Shown here in pieces: positions 7,673-19,687 of a stretch of DNA of 64,000 nucleotides; within the stretch, counting starts at the first letter, position 1; each line of letters begins with the position of its first letter. The stretch spans positions 124,001 through 188,000 of the forward strand of contig CAKZOI010000022.1 in NCBI GenBank assembly GCA_937136395.1, in the 5' to 3' direction. Under the pieces are notes generated by a model. That model was given only the letters and a program-made list of their open reading frames with translations. It ran no database searches and was not told the origin of the DNA. A program made the position numbers and the translations under genes. Origin of the DNA: an uncultured Opitutia bacterium (GTDB lineage Bacteria; Verrucomicrobiota; Verrucomicrobiia; Opitutales; Coraliomargaritaceae).

Positions 7673-10600
7673 GGTATCACACGTTCGACGCGTATGCGAA
7701 TGAAGCCAGGGCTATTGCCTATGCTGATACTGGCGGTGCGAGTTTTTAAGCCATTGGTTGTCGTTCCATCAGTCAGTGTCACACCATTGGTGGACCATGA
7801 ATTGGGCTGTAGTGTGCTGGATGTTTCGACGATATAGTTCACGTCGACTCGTTCAGTGTCTTCGTAGTATGTGAGCTCTAGTGTGGGGCCTCCAGTGTTT
7901 TCTACCATCAAGCTAAAGGGCAGTGGTGCGAAGCTGGTTGGGTCGAGGCGTAAGGCGTATTCGATGAGGTTGGCGATGCCGTCGAAGTCGAAGTCTTCGT
8001 CGTCCGCGATGTTGGCTGTTGCGCTGCCGAAGTTAGTTTTTCTAAACTCGTCGAAAGGTAAGTCTTTAATCGTCATATTTGCGGATGCGATGGCGATACC
8101 ATAATTGAGAGATGGGCTGAGTGTTAAGGTGAGTGTTTCATCGCCTTCGATTTCGCTGTCGGTTATGGCTGTAACTGGAATTGCGACCATGCTTTGGTTG
8201 GATGGGATTGTAACGGTTCCGGCTAGCGCCATAAAGTCGCTGCCCGATGTGGCATCGCCTGACAAGGTGTAGGCTACCGAAAGGTCGCCGTTTACAGCTA
8301 TGTCAGCTGTAAGGATGAAGTCTGCACTGGTTGAGGAGGTGAACTCTTCAATTGTTGGGCTCGGTGCGGTGACTGATAGGTTGGGGATGGACGTTTCGCA
8401 GCATCTAGGGCCTCGATAGATCTCAATATTATCGATCCACCAGCCTTCGTTTACTTCTGAACTATCATTGGCTTGGTGCCAACGTATGCGGATTGTTTGA
8501 TCGTAAGCATTTGGTGGGAAGGTTGCGATGGTTTTGATGAATCCGAACGAATTTCCAGTCCATGCACTCTGGCCTGCAATTGGGCTCGAGAATTGCGTAT
8601 CGATGGCACCATCGTAACCGTTTTGCGTGATCGTGCCTCCAGCTGCGATCCATTCGGTCCATGCGCCACCATTAATTGAAACTTCCAGGATGCCACCATC
8701 GAAGTTGTTCTCCATGTTATAATCGTGGTCAAAGCGTAGCTCTGAGTCGGCTGCAATATCATTGATCTCGGGTGTGATTAAGTAGGCTGAATTAATCGTG
8801 TTTGCTCCTGCGGAAAAAATGGAGTGGGGAGGCGAGTCTGAAGCTGTTGATGTAGTCGCCCAGCTGGCGGCCGCATTGCCAGAGCTTTGAGTATAGCCTG
8901 ACGGGATTTGTCCTATTAGGGTTGAATCGAAGTCTTCTTGCTCTGTGGTTGGATCGGTTCCCAGCGTGAATTCTTCAAATCGTTCGACAAAGCCAGTCGC
9001 ACTGTCCACTCTGAAGGTGAGGACTTCTATGTCGGTGCAATTGCCTGATAATGTGAATGTGTAAGTGATGTCGACGCTTTGGCCAGGTGTTAAGGTGCCG
9101 ATGTTTTGCGTGGCATTTCCTTGTATGCTTAAGTCGCTGGACCCGCTAAGAGTGATATTGATACCAGTAGCGTCTGCGGTGCCGATGTTTTCCACAGTTA
9201 CGGAGCCCGTGATCAATTCTTCAGGGTCTGGGGTTCCGTTACTAGGCGAGCAAGATTCGTTGGTAATCGTAAACTTTGAAACTTGGACTGCACTGGGGTC
9301 CACAAGCTCCAGATCTAGCTCGTAGAGTTGGGCATTATTGGCATCGCCAGCGTTTTCGCCGCCACCGCTTATTTCGACATAGTAGCTTTGACTTGTCTGT
9401 AGGAGCTGCACGTTTGTTAGTATCTCTACTTGTCCGATGCCAGTTGCATTCGAACTTCCAAGAACTGTTGTTCCATCCGTATCCAGAACTCGTATGATTA
9501 GATCTTGTCTTGTTTCTGGGTCGAACAGGGTGCCAGCAGAACATGAGCCGTTGTTGTTTTGCACACCTTCCAAGTAGGTCGTCTCATCGCTCGGAGTGAC
9601 TGTGACATTGAGTTGTCGAGGTGAGTTGAGTTGAAATTGGTATACGTCCACATCATTGCTCGTGGAGATCGAGATGGTATTTGCAACGAAGCCTGAGTTG
9701 AGTGCGCCGAGGTCGCGAGCGGAAGCTATGGTGTCGTTGTTTTTATTGGCAGTTTGGCGTTCGAGTGGGTCACCGTAGATCCCATGTATAGTGAGCATCT
9801 CGTCCAGTTGAGGCCCTGAGAATGCATTCGAAATGAAAGGCTCCATGAGCTTGGTGTTGTCAATCGGGCAGACATGGTCGAGACCGAGCCCATGCCCATG
9901 CTCGTGAGCGAGCATGTTTACGAACTGAGATTTTGTTGAATTATTATTCGTGAAATTTGAGTCATCACCCGTGTCGATGACCATATCACCAGCATTTGGG
10001 AAGAAGTTGAACGCAAGTGTGCCGCTGTTGCCGTCAATCCGCACTCCTGCGATGCGCACATCGCCCCGCACACCTAGACTTCCAGATAGACCATTGGTTG
10101 AGCCAGATACTGGAAATGTTCCGCCGTCATCATTAGGTTCGTAGACATAAGTGATGCCAGTCACCGCTGCCCATGATGCAAATGCATCTTCGAAGAGTTG
10201 GAACCAAGGGGCTTGAGTGTGATCGCTTGGGACTGGAGAGCTACCATAAGTCGAATTGAGTTTTGCTATTAGGTTATTCGGAAGCGTGTCACCTTCATCG
10301 TTGTCAATAATCGTGCCATCCGGAACTAAGCTCCATGTGAGTGTTATAGGCGTGCCTTCGCTGCCTGTATTTCCGTCGGTTGCGGTAAACGTCCACCGAT
10401 CACTTCCTTGAAAAACACGTGCGGGAGCCTTGAGGTCGTCTCCTTCAGTTAGTGCTAAAGCACGCACATTTGCGAATGCGTCAACGACTTCAGTCTGTGT
10501 GCCTTGAGCCCAGCAAAGAGGAGGGAAATGTGATGCATCACCGGCGCCGATTACTTGAGCATATCGCACCAAACGCTCTGCTTGATGCGTTGGGAGGGCG

Positions 10601-10926
10601 GCAAAGGTTGTAAAAGACACAGCGCGAACAATATGGTCGATGGTGTCGTCCATACTAGGGTGTTGCTCCTTCAGTGATACAATCGCGATTTTTGGCCAGT
10701 TTTGAATCGTAGCAGTCGTAGCTCTAATCCGTGTTGAGCTGTGTGTGTGTGCTTCGTCATTTGGCGTCAGCTTAGTGGCTACCGCGTCGATTTCTGGGTG
10801 CGCGACGGCTTCTACGTCTTGCGCTTGGTCTTTTATGTGGGAGACTGGGGCGGTATTCCTAACTAGCAAAAGTGTCGTGACTGCGATACAGGCGGCAGTA
10901 AGTGAGAAGGTGAGCGATCGGTTCAT
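7669..10926 (-). CDS. secreted modular matrixin-like zinc metalloprotease
   Basis: A 1085-residue exported protein with an N-terminal hydrophobic signal (SLTFSLTAACIAVTTLLLV). Near residue 340 lies HEHGHGLGLDH, the HExxHxxGxxH zinc site of metzincins, followed by 'NTKLMEPF', a plausible Met-turn, so M10-like peptidase activity is likely. Downstream domains, from pattern: a PPC-like beta domain (about 395-540), a CARDB/DUF11-like domain (about 548-650), a MAM-like jelly roll ending in 'GWWIDNIEIYRG' (about 660-840), a Calx-beta repeat (about 850-950) and a C-terminal module with 'DFDGIANLIEYALRLDP' and 'VETSSTLQPNSWS'. The last module is also seen in the gene at 61974-64000. The stop codon lies inside a REP-like element. 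It probably degrades extracellular protein; substrate unknown. Confidence 0.85.
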   Translation of the reverse strand: MNRSLTFSLTAACIAVTTLLLVRNTAPVSHIKDQAQDVEAVAHPEIDAVATKLTPNDEAHTHSSTRIRATTATIQNWPKIAIVSLKEQHPSMDDTIDHIVRAVSFTTFAALPTHQAERLVRYAQVIGAGDASHFPPLCWAQGTQTEVVDAFANVRALALTEGDDLKAPARVFQGSDRWTFTATDGNTGSEGTPITLTWSLVPDGTIIDNDEGDTLPNNLIAKLNSTYGSSPVPSDHTQAPWFQLFEDAFASWAAVTGITYVYEPNDDGGTFPVSGSTNGLSGSLGVRGDVRIAGVRIDGNSGTLAFNFFPNAGDMVIDTGDDSNFTNNNSTKSQFVNMLAHEHGHGLGLDHVCPIDNTKLMEPFISNAFSGPQLDEMLTIHGIYGDPLERQTANKNNDTIASARDLGALNSGFVANTISISTSNDVDVYQFQLNSPRQLNVTVTPSDETTYLEGVQNNNGSCSAGTLFDPETRQDLIIRVLDTDGTTVLGSSNATGIGQVEILTNVQLLQTSQSYYVEISGGGENAGDANNAQLYELDLELVDPSAVQVSKFTITNESCSPSNGTPDPEELITGSVTVENIGTADATGINITLSGSSDLSIQGNATQNIGTLTPGQSVDITYTFTLSGNCTDIEVLTFRVDSATGFVERFEEFTLGTDPTTEQEDFDSTLIGQIPSGYTQSSGNAAASWATTSTASDSPPHSIFSAGANTINSAYLITPEINDIAADSELRFDHDYNMENNFDGGILEVSINGGAWTEWIAAGGTITQNGYDGAIDTQFSSPIAGQSAWTGNSFGFIKTIATFPPNAYDQTIRIRWHQANDSSEVNEGWWIDNIEIYRGPRCCETSIPNLSVTAPSPTIEEFTSSTSADFILTADIAVNGDLSVAYTLSGDATSGSDFMALAGTVTIPSNQSMVAIPVTAITDSEIEGDETLTLTLSPSLNYGIAIASANMTIKDLPFDEFRKTNFGSATANIADDEDFDFDGIANLIEYALRLDPTSFAPLPFSLMVENTGGPTLELTYYEDTERVDVNYIVETSSTLQPNSWSTNGVTLTDGTTTNGLKTRTASISIGNSPGFIRIRVERVIP

Positions 10927-11179
10927 GCTTAAATTGAGGCGCTATAGAGGCTGCGTGTGTTGTGACTTATTTTCATCGCGAGATAGTAGCCTAAAATCAG
11001 CTTAGGTCATCCGAGAATGACTTTTTTCGAGTATGAACAGTGTTTTTATCGCTATCTTTACAGCGATGTGAGTGGCTTACCCTATGTATTGCTGAGTGAA
11101 ATCGCGCGCGTTGCTAGATTACTGGGAATAGATTCACTTCGTTCTTTATCTATACTGTGCTTGTAAGGTAGGTTCATTG

Positions 11180-11202
11180 TTTTGCGATCACTCTTCGCAA
11201 AA
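11180..11202. promoter_or_regulatory. perfect 8-bp inverted repeat upstream of katG (possible operator)
   Basis: TTTTGCGA-tcactct-TCGCAAAA, a perfect 8-bp dyad with 7-nt spacer, 44 bp before the katG start. It has no T-run typical of a terminator, and it lies in the 319-bp divergent gap (10927-11245) between the metalloprotease and katG, where promoters for both should be. A peroxide-responsive repressor or activator site is an inference only. I see no other gene or repeat in this gap. Confidence 0.4.
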
Positions 11203-11230
11203 ACTGACTATTTTTGACCTCTAATTGTAA

Positions 11231-13477
<2,247 letters not shown>

Positions 13478-13499
13478 TTGTTTACGAATGTAATTTCAC

Positions 13500-13534
13500 A
13501 ACGCCCCGTGCTTTAGAGCGCGGGGCGTTTTCTT
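13500..13534 (+). terminator. rho-independent terminator after katG
   Basis: AACGCCCCG ... CGGGGCGTT, a perfect 9-bp stem with a 12-nt loop followed by TTTCTTT, 22 bp after the katG stop. Confidence 0.85.
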
Positions 13535-13684
13535 TGCAAGCTTTAGTGGGACTATCGCAGTTCGAAAGTGCTGTGCGCTTCCATTACAAGAAGTGGTGAA
13601 GCTCAATAAGTCTTCATCCTAATCTTGCGCATAACGCTAAACTTTCTTGCATTGATGGCGCGTAGAGACGCACGCCGCTACCTT

Positions 13685-14386
13685 ATGAATCCACTCCAGC
13701 AACACGACTATCAACGCCTGCAATCGACTGATCATTTGATCGGAATTGATGAAGCGGGGCGCGGTTGCTTGGCTGGCCCAGTGGTGGCGGGCGCTTGTGT
13801 GTTGAATGTTGCATTTTTTGAATCAGCGAAAGCGATTGAGTTGAGCGCCTTGATTAACGACTCCAAGCAGCTCACGGCTGAAGCGCGTGAGGAGCAATAT
13901 GTAGTGCTGGAGCAACTGCAAGCGGATGGCTTGCTCGATTTCTCAGTTGCCTCGGGAACCGTTGAAGAAATTGCGGCGCTGAATATATTGGGTGCGACTC
14001 GATTAGCGATGCGACGAGCGGTGGAAGCCTTGGAGCGTCGCGTGAATGACTGGGGCTTACCTGTTGTGACTTTAGATGGACCTTTATTTGGACCGGCAGC
14101 GAGTCAAGTGCAACTCATTGTGGATGGGCGCCCGTTGAAGCCGTTTCCCTATCTGCATGAAGGAATCGTGAAAGGGGATGGCAAATCGCTCTCAATTGCG
14201 ATGGCAAGTATCGCGGCAAAAGTGATCCGGGATCGTGAAATGAAAGTGCTTGCTGATAAGTATCCGGAGTATGGCTTCGAGGTGCATAAGGGCTATGGCA
14301 CGAAGAAGCACCGTGACGCCTTGCATGCACATGGCCCGTGCCCGATTCACCGCGAATTGTTTTTGCGTAAGATTCTTGGAGTGTAG
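13685..14386 (+). CDS. rnhB: ribonuclease HII
   Basis: A 233-residue enzyme that removes single ribonucleotides and RNA primers from RNA:DNA hybrids. The ATG of MNPLQQHDYQRL is preferred over in-frame upstream TTG/ATG codons because the usual RNase HII N-terminus ('E..L...G...IAGIDEAGRG') starts there. Catalytic residues are visible: Asp and Glu in GIDEAGRGCLAGPVVAG, Asp in 'VTLDGP' and Asp in 'ASIAAKVIRDREM'. The C-terminal 'YGFEVHKGYGTKKHRDALHAHGPCPIHR' is diagnostic. The stop TAG is the TAG of a GTAG repeat head, so the last codon (GTG) and stop lie at the junction with a REP-like pair (14383-14458). Confidence 0.95.
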   Translation: MNPLQQHDYQRLQSTDHLIGIDEAGRGCLAGPVVAGACVLNVAFFESAKAIELSALINDSKQLTAEAREEQYVVLEQLQADGLLDFSVASGTVEEIAALNILGATRLAMRRAVEALERRVNDWGLPVVTLDGPLFGPAASQVQLIVDGRPLKPFPYLHEGIVKGDGKSLSIAMASIAAKVIRDREMKVLADKYPEYGFEVHKGYGTKKHRDALHAHGPCPIHRELFLRKILGV

Positions 14387-14458
14387 GGCTCCAGCTTGCT
14401 GAATGCCGTCGAATGTGGGCGCTTTATGTGTGCGGCGTCGTGCGAGCACGAGCCCTAC
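14383..14458. repeat. inverted pair of GTAG-headed elements (family D) at the rnhB stop codon
   Basis: The forward copy starts GTAGGGCTCCAGCTTGC at 14383. The reverse copy ends at 14458 and, read on the minus strand, starts GTAGGGCTCGTGCTCGCACG. The copies share the GTAGGGCTC head and then diverge; the reverse copy can fold internally (CGTGC/GCACG). GTAG at 14383-14386 contains the rnhB stop codon. Confidence 0.6.
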
Positions 14459-14558
14459 GTTTGTTGATTTATTGCCGCTGGGATTTGAAGGGCTTGACGG
14501 TTTTGTTATTGTGGCATGGTGCGAGCGTGTCATGGGTGGCTAATCACGCGTATTTTTT

Positions 14559-15407
14559 ATGAAGCTTTTATTTCCACACATTTTTCTTTCACTGCTCTTA
14601 TTGGCGGCTCCGCTGCTTGCGGTCGACGTGTGGGTAACCATCGCGCCGCAGAAGTATTTGGTGGAGCGTGTCGGTGGTGATGCAGTGAAGGTCGAGGCTC
14701 TGGTGCGACCAGGGCAGAGCCCCGAATTGTATACTCCGAGTGCGGCGCAATTGGCGCGCCTGGCAAAAGCGGATGCATATATCGGGATGGGTTTACCTGT
14801 GGAGCATCAGGTGCTGCCGCGGATTGAGGCGTCCATGCCCGGAGTGCGCGTTTTGCAAACCGGTGAACTGGATGATGCACATGCGCATCACCACCGTCAT
14901 CATGAAGGCTGTCTGCATGGAGATCAGGATCCGCATGTGTGGATGGATCCGGTGGCTATGATTGAATTTGTGGATCAAGTGCGTGATCTTTTGGCGCAGC
15001 TGGAGCCGTCCAAGGGAGACTTGTTTCTGGCGAATGCGGAGCGCGTGATGTTTGAACTGAAGGAGTTGGACGCTGCTTTGAAGTTGCAGCTGCAGCCCTA
15101 TGAAGGGCGTGTATTTTATATTAACCATCCGGCGCTGGGGCATTTTGCCGAACGCTATGGGCTGGTGCAGCGTTCCTTGGAACAGGCGGGCACGGATCCT
15201 TCGGCGCGTCGTGTGGCGGAATTGGTGAAGGCGGCTCGTGCGGATCAGGTCGGGGCGATCTTTACCCAGCCTGAGTTTGGCCGTTCGAGTGCTACGGTGA
15301 TGGCACGTGCCTTGAAGGTGCATGTGGTTGAATTGAACCCTTTGGCAGAAGATTACTTGGTGAATATTCAGTTGATTGCTGAGCGCCTTGTCGCGAGTTT
15401 CGAGTAA
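14559..15407 (+). CDS. znuA: zinc/manganese ABC transporter substrate-binding protein
   Basis: A 282-residue cluster A-I metal-binding protein of a periplasmic importer. A signal peptide (FPHIFLSLLLLAAPLLAVDVW) is followed by 'IAPQKYLVERVGGDAVKVEALVRPGQSPELYTPSAAQLARLAKADAYIGMG'. The acidic/His-rich loop (DDAHAHHHRHHEGCLHGDQDPHVWMDP) is typical of zinc-specific ZnuA proteins and lies just before the conserved metal ligand His in 'DPHVWMDP'. The third His is in 'FYINHPALGHFAERYGL' and an acidic ligand follows in the C-lobe. It is the first gene of a znuA-znuC-znuB operon; the next start codon follows its TAA directly. Zn versus Mn preference is inferred from the His loop. Confidence 0.93.
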   Translation: MKLLFPHIFLSLLLLAAPLLAVDVWVTIAPQKYLVERVGGDAVKVEALVRPGQSPELYTPSAAQLARLAKADAYIGMGLPVEHQVLPRIEASMPGVRVLQTGELDDAHAHHHRHHEGCLHGDQDPHVWMDPVAMIEFVDQVRDLLAQLEPSKGDLFLANAERVMFELKELDAALKLQLQPYEGRVFYINHPALGHFAERYGLVQRSLEQAGTDPSARRVAELVKAARADQVGAIFTQPEFGRSSATVMARALKVHVVELNPLAEDYLVNIQLIAERLVASFE

Positions 15408-16214
15408 ATGAGCGAAGTGGAGCCACATTCAGACTGTAATTGCGAGAGCCATGGTGGAGAGCCTGTGGTTTGTTTTGAGGGCGTATCGTTTCGTTATGCA
15501 CGCTCGCCGATCATTGAGGATGCGGATTTCGACATTTATAAAGGCGAGTCCGTTTGCATCGTAGGGCCGAATGGTGGCGGTAAGTCGACTTTGTTGAAGC
15601 TGATGCTTGGCTTGTTGAAGCCAGAGCTGGGGAGTGTGCATCTGTTGGGTAAGAGTCCTAAGAAGGCACGCTCTCGTGTGGGGTATGTGCCACAGCACAT
15701 TGATTTTGACCCTTTGTTTCCAGTTTCTGCGCTCGATGTGGTGCTGATGGGCTGCCTGAATCGTCGCAGTTTTGGCTTTCGTAGTCGTGCGGATTTGGAC
15801 TTGGCGATGGATTCGCTCAACAAGATGGGCTTGGCGGCGAAAGCTAAGGAACCATTTGCGAGTTTATCTGGTGGTCAGCGGCAGGCGACTTTGATCGCGC
15901 GGGCACTAGCGGCGAAGGCGGAGGTGCTTTTACTGGATGAGCCCACCGCGCATGTGGATGTGGCTGCGGAAGAACGTCTGATGGCTAGCTTGAAGGAATT
16001 GGACGAGAATCTGACTCTCGTGACCGTTTCGCACGATTTGGCCTTTGTTTCGCGTTCGGTGCCGAAAGTGATCTGTGTAAACCGCTGTGTGCATGTGCAT
16101 CCGACCAAGGAATTGACCAATGCGCGAATTCGGGAGTTGTATGGCTACGAGGTGAGTATGGTGCAGCACGACCATGAGCACTTGGACAGTCATGGAGGGC
16201 ATCATCATGGTTGA
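15408..16214 (+). CDS. znuC: zinc ABC transporter ATP-binding protein
   Basis: A 268-residue ABC ATPase. The ATG at 15408 abuts the znuA stop (taaatg), indicating translational coupling. Walker A is GPNGGGKST, the Q-loop is in 'VGYVPQH', the ABC signature is LSGGQRQ, Walker B is VLLLDEPT and the H-loop is VTVSHDLAF. These, with 'VSALDVVLMG', place it in the metal-importer branch. The N-terminus has two Cys and three His within 20 residues, and the C-terminus is a His tail (VQHDHEHLDSHGGHHHG). Both could bind the imported metal or sense it; that is inference. The permease follows after a 167-bp gap containing a short tandem repeat. Confidence 0.95.
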   Translation: MSEVEPHSDCNCESHGGEPVVCFEGVSFRYARSPIIEDADFDIYKGESVCIVGPNGGGKSTLLKLMLGLLKPELGSVHLLGKSPKKARSRVGYVPQHIDFDPLFPVSALDVVLMGCLNRRSFGFRSRADLDLAMDSLNKMGLAAKAKEPFASLSGGQRQATLIARALAAKAEVLLLDEPTAHVDVAAEERLMASLKELDENLTLVTVSHDLAFVSRSVPKVICVNRCVHVHPTKELTNARIRELYGYEVSMVQHDHEHLDSHGGHHHG

Positions 16215-16219
16215 AGGGA

Positions 16220-16244
16220 GAACATCGAACATCGAACGTCGAAC
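16220..16244. repeat. heptamer tandem repeat (GAACATC x3.5)
   Basis: GAACATC GAACATC GAACGTC GAAC in the 167-bp gap between znuC and znuB. It is followed by a region able to fold through CTCGC ... GCGAG arms (about 16270-16313) holding an inner CGCC/GGCG stem. The gap interrupts an otherwise tightly packed operon. Confidence 0.7.
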
Positions 16245-16381
16245 TATGAATGGTGAATGGACCACCCCGTCTCGCTTCCTCCTTCGCCAAGGCTACGGCG
16301 GACATGTCGCGAGCCACCCCTTCTTTTCAATGGCAGGAGTTGGAGTTGGTGAGGAATCTATTTTAGTGGGTGAGGTGGCTC

Positions 16382-17224
16382 ATGACTGAGTTTTTTCAAG
16401 CTTTGCTAGATCCGGATCTGGTATTTTTGCGCAATGCTTTGTTTCTCGGGCTGATTGGTAGTTTGCCGCTGGGGGCGGTGGGCACCTTTGTTGTGGCGCG
16501 GCGCGTCAGCTATTTGGCGGCTGCGATTGCGCACTCGGTGCTCGGAGGGATTGGCTTTGCGCTGTATAGTCGCCAAGTGCTAGGCTGGAGCTGGATGCAC
16601 CCGATGCTGGGCGCTTTGTTGGCTGCGGTGCTTTCTGCGGGACTTATCGGTTGGGTTTCACTACGGGCGAAACAGCGTGAGGATGCGGTGATTGGCTCGA
16701 TTTGGGTGACCGGGATGGCGATCGGTCTACTCTTTATTGCCAGGACACCGGGCTATGTGGACCCGATGGCTTACTTGTTTGGGGATATATTACTGGTGAC
16801 CAGCTCTGATCTATGGATCGCAGGCGGAGTAGGGGCCTTGATCGCGGGAATTTTGCTGATTTGGCACCGCCAGATCGTGGCGGTGTGCTTTGATGCAGAG
16901 TTTGCGGCGATCCGTGGAGTGCGGGCCGAGTGGATATATCTACTGCTCCTGCTGCTGACGGCGCTGACCGTGGTGATTTTGGTCTCATTGGTGGGCATTG
17001 TTCTGGTGATTGCATTGCTGACGCTGCCACCGGCGATTGCCGCGCTGCGAGCGCGCAGTTTGGGTGGAATGCTCGTTGCGGCGATTGTAATGAATTTTTT
17101 ATTCGTTTTTGTCGGGCTCGGGGTGAGTTTTTCGCTCGATATACCAACTGGGCCGACAATTATTCTAATAGCAGCCGCGGTTTACTTGGTGCTAAATGGC
17201 GTGTGTCGGATCTTTACCCGCTAG
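16382..17224 (+). CDS. znuB: zinc ABC transporter permease
   Basis: A 280-residue inner-membrane permease of the ABC-3 family with about eight hydrophobic helices. The start is taken at the ATG of MTEFFQALLDPDLVFLRNAL; a GTG four codons upstream is an alternative. Landmarks: 'GLIGSLPLGAVGTFVVARRVSYLAAAIAHSVLGGIGFAL' (the region contacting the ATPase), 'YLFGDIL' and 'RAEWIYLLLLLLTALTVVILVSLVGIVLVIALLTLPPAIAALRARSLGGM'. It forms the importer with the two preceding genes. It is separated from znuC by 167 bp of repeat-bearing DNA, so expression could be uneven within the operon. Confidence 0.93.
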   Translation: MTEFFQALLDPDLVFLRNALFLGLIGSLPLGAVGTFVVARRVSYLAAAIAHSVLGGIGFALYSRQVLGWSWMHPMLGALLAAVLSAGLIGWVSLRAKQREDAVIGSIWVTGMAIGLLFIARTPGYVDPMAYLFGDILLVTSSDLWIAGGVGALIAGILLIWHRQIVAVCFDAEFAAIRGVRAEWIYLLLLLLTALTVVILVSLVGIVLVIALLTLPPAIAALRARSLGGMLVAAIVMNFLFVFVGLGVSFSLDIPTGPTIILIAAAVYLVLNGVCRIFTR

Positions 17225-17368
17225 ATTGCGGGATTTAGGGGCAAAAAGAGCATGAATGATTTTTTGTAAATAAGTGTTGACTGACCTATACCCGCTGACC
17301 ACTTTCCCCATCTTTCTTTTTTCAACCCTAAGCGTTGCTGAAGGTCGACTACTCAACTTTCCCAATTT

Positions 17369-17444
<76 letters not shown>

Positions 17445-17484
17445 CTAACTCAATCAAAACAATCTCTCAACACTAAATAACATC

Positions 17485-18675
17485 ATGGCTAAGGAAACAT
17501 TCGAAAGAACAAAACCACACGTCAACGTCGGCACGATCGGACACATTGACCACGGTAAGACAACTACAACTACTGCGATCCTCAAGGTTCAAGCAGACAA
17601 AGGCTTGGCTCAGTTCAAGTCCTATGCTGACATCGCTAAGGGTGGAACGGTTCGTGACGCGACTAAGACAGTGACTATTGCTGTTGCACACGTTGAATAC
17701 GAAACAGAAAACCGTCACTACGCACACGTTGACTGCCCAGGGCACGCTGACTTCGTTAAGAACATGATCACAGGTGCTGCCCAAATGGACGGCGCGATTC
17801 TTGTTGTTTCTGCTTCTGACGGCCCTATGCCACAGACTCGTGAGCACATCCTTCTTGCTAAGCAAGTGGGTGTTCCAACAATCGTTGTTTGGTTGAACAA
17901 AGTTGACCTCCTTGACGACGAAGAGCTGCTTGAGCTCGTTGAAATGGAAGTTCGCGATCTTCTTTCTAAATACGACTACCCTGGTGATGATATCACAATT
18001 GTTCGTGGTTCTGCTACAGCAGCTCTCGAAGACAAGCCAGGTGGTGCAGATGCGATCACAGCTTTGATGAACGCTATCGACACAGATATCGCTGAGCCTG
18101 CTCGCGAAATCGACAAGCCACTTCTTATGTCTGTTGAAGACGTTTTCTCGATCACTGGTCGTGGAACAGTTGCAACAGGACGTATCGAGCGCGGTATCGT
18201 TAAAGTGGGTGAAGAAATTGAGATCGTTGGTCTTGGCGAAACAATGAAGACAACCGTTACTGGTGTTGAAATGTTCCGTAAGCAGCTCGATCAAGGTATG
18301 GCCGGCGATAATGTTGGTATCCTTCTTCGCGGCATTGACAAGGAAGCTATTGAGCGTGGCCACGTTATTGCTAAGCCTGGCACAATCACTCCGCACACTT
18401 CTGCTAAGGCTGAGCTTTACGTCCTTTCTAAGGATGAAGGTGGTCGTCACACACCATTCTTCGACGGTTACCGTCCTCAGTTCTTCTTCGGCACAGCTGA
18501 CGTAACAGGTATCATCAAATGCCCAGAGGGTGTTGAAATGGTTATGCCTGGTGATAATCTTACGGTAGAAATCGAGCTCGGTAAGAAGATCGCTATGGAA
18601 GCGGGGCAACGTTTCGCGATTCGCGAAGGTGGTCGCACCATCGGTGCGGGCCGTATCGTTGAAGTGACTAAGTAA
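17485..18675 (+). CDS. tuf: elongation factor Tu
   Basis: A 396-residue translational GTPase that delivers aminoacyl-tRNA to the ribosome. The G motifs are GHIDHGKTT (P-loop), the effector region around '[21 protein letters not shown]', DCPGHADF (G3), NKVD (G4) and 'GSA' (G5). Domains 2 and 3 are complete, ending in '[11 protein letters not shown]'. The effector-loop text is [14 protein letters not shown], where most bacteria have 'ARGITINTAHVEYE'. The replacement of the usual R-G-I-T-I-N stretch is a real difference in the text and worth checking. It is flanked by tRNA-Thr and tRNA-Trp, and codon use is strongly biased as expected for a highly expressed gene. Confidence 0.98.
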   Translation: MAKETFERTKPHVNVGTIGHIDHGKTTTTTAILKVQADKGLAQFKSYADIAKGGTVRDATKTVTIAVAHVEYETENRHYAHVDCPGHADFVKNMITGAAQMDGAILVVSASDGPMPQTREHILLAKQVGVPTIVVWLNKVDLLDDEELLELVEMEVRDLLSKYDYPGDDITIVRGSATAALEDKPGGADAITALMNAIDTDIAEPAREIDKPLLMSVEDVFSITGRGTVATGRIERGIVKVGEEIEIVGLGETMKTTVTGVEMFRKQLDQGMAGDNVGILLRGIDKEAIERGHVIAKPGTITPHTSAKAELYVLSKDEGGRHTPFFDGYRPQFFFGTADVTGIIKCPEGVEMVMPGDNLTVEIELGKKIAMEAGQRFAIREGGRTIGAGRIVEVTK

Positions 18676-18707
18676 GTCACGGATACGTTCCCGAAATCAC
18701 AGTTTTC

Positions 18708-18736
18708 GCCGAGGGCTCTCTTAGGGCCCTCGGCTT
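18708..18736 (+). terminator. hairpin terminator after tuf
   Basis: GCCGAGGGC-tctcttagg-GCCCTCGGC, a perfect 9-bp stem 32 bp after tuf. The T-tract is weak, so partial read-through into tRNA-Trp-secE-nusG is possible. Confidence 0.7.
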
Positions 18737-18769
18737 CACTGTTTAGATCGAATTTCACATTATTTTCTC

Positions 18770-18847
<78 letters not shown>

Positions 18848-18856
18848 TTTTCTAAA

Positions 18857-19063
18857 ATGAAAAATCCATTCACCAGAATCCGTCTTTTCTACAAAGAGAC
18901 GCTTACAGAGCTTAAGAAGGCATCATGGCCTTCGAAGACCGAATTGCGCGACTCGACGATCGTTGTCTTGATTGCTACTGCAATTCTCGGTTCATACATC
19001 GCGCTCATTGACTTCTCTTTGATGAATGGTGTCGAGTTACTCACCTCATGGGTGCGTGGCTAA
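18857..19063 (+). CDS. secE: preprotein translocase subunit SecE
   Basis: A 68-residue single-span SecE, the short form. It begins MKNPFTRIRLFYKETLTELKKASWPSKTELRDSTIVVLIATAILGSYIALIDF: the amphipathic 'ELKKASWPSK.E' helix followed by one membrane helix, diagnostic for SecE of the SecYEG channel. The start is set at the ATG at 18857; the open frame upstream runs into the tRNA-Trp gene and is not coding. nusG follows 51 bp downstream. Confidence 0.95.
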   Translation: MKNPFTRIRLFYKETLTELKKASWPSKTELRDSTIVVLIATAILGSYIALIDFSLMNGVELLTSWVRG

Positions 19064-19114
19064 TTTAGCGACTCTACAGTTCGCTCCTATTTAATTTTAT
19101 CTTAGCCGCAATAT

Positions 19115-19681
<567 letters not shown>

Positions 19682-19687
19682 TTAGCC

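Noticed and set aside
7669-10926. PEP-CTERM sorting signal at the end of the metalloprotease
   Set aside because: The C-terminus lacks the PEP motif, hydrophobic helix and basic end needed for exosortase.
17258-17289. Promoter TTGTAA-N17-TATACC before tRNA-Thr
   Set aside because: Spacing is right but both boxes are weak; sigma-70 sites of this phylum are not well known to me, so it is not called.
17473-18609. 378-residue antisense ORF across tuf
   Set aside because: It is the mirror of a strongly codon-biased gene; the text is rich in Cys, Asn and Val runs with no recognisable domain, and tuf itself is certain.
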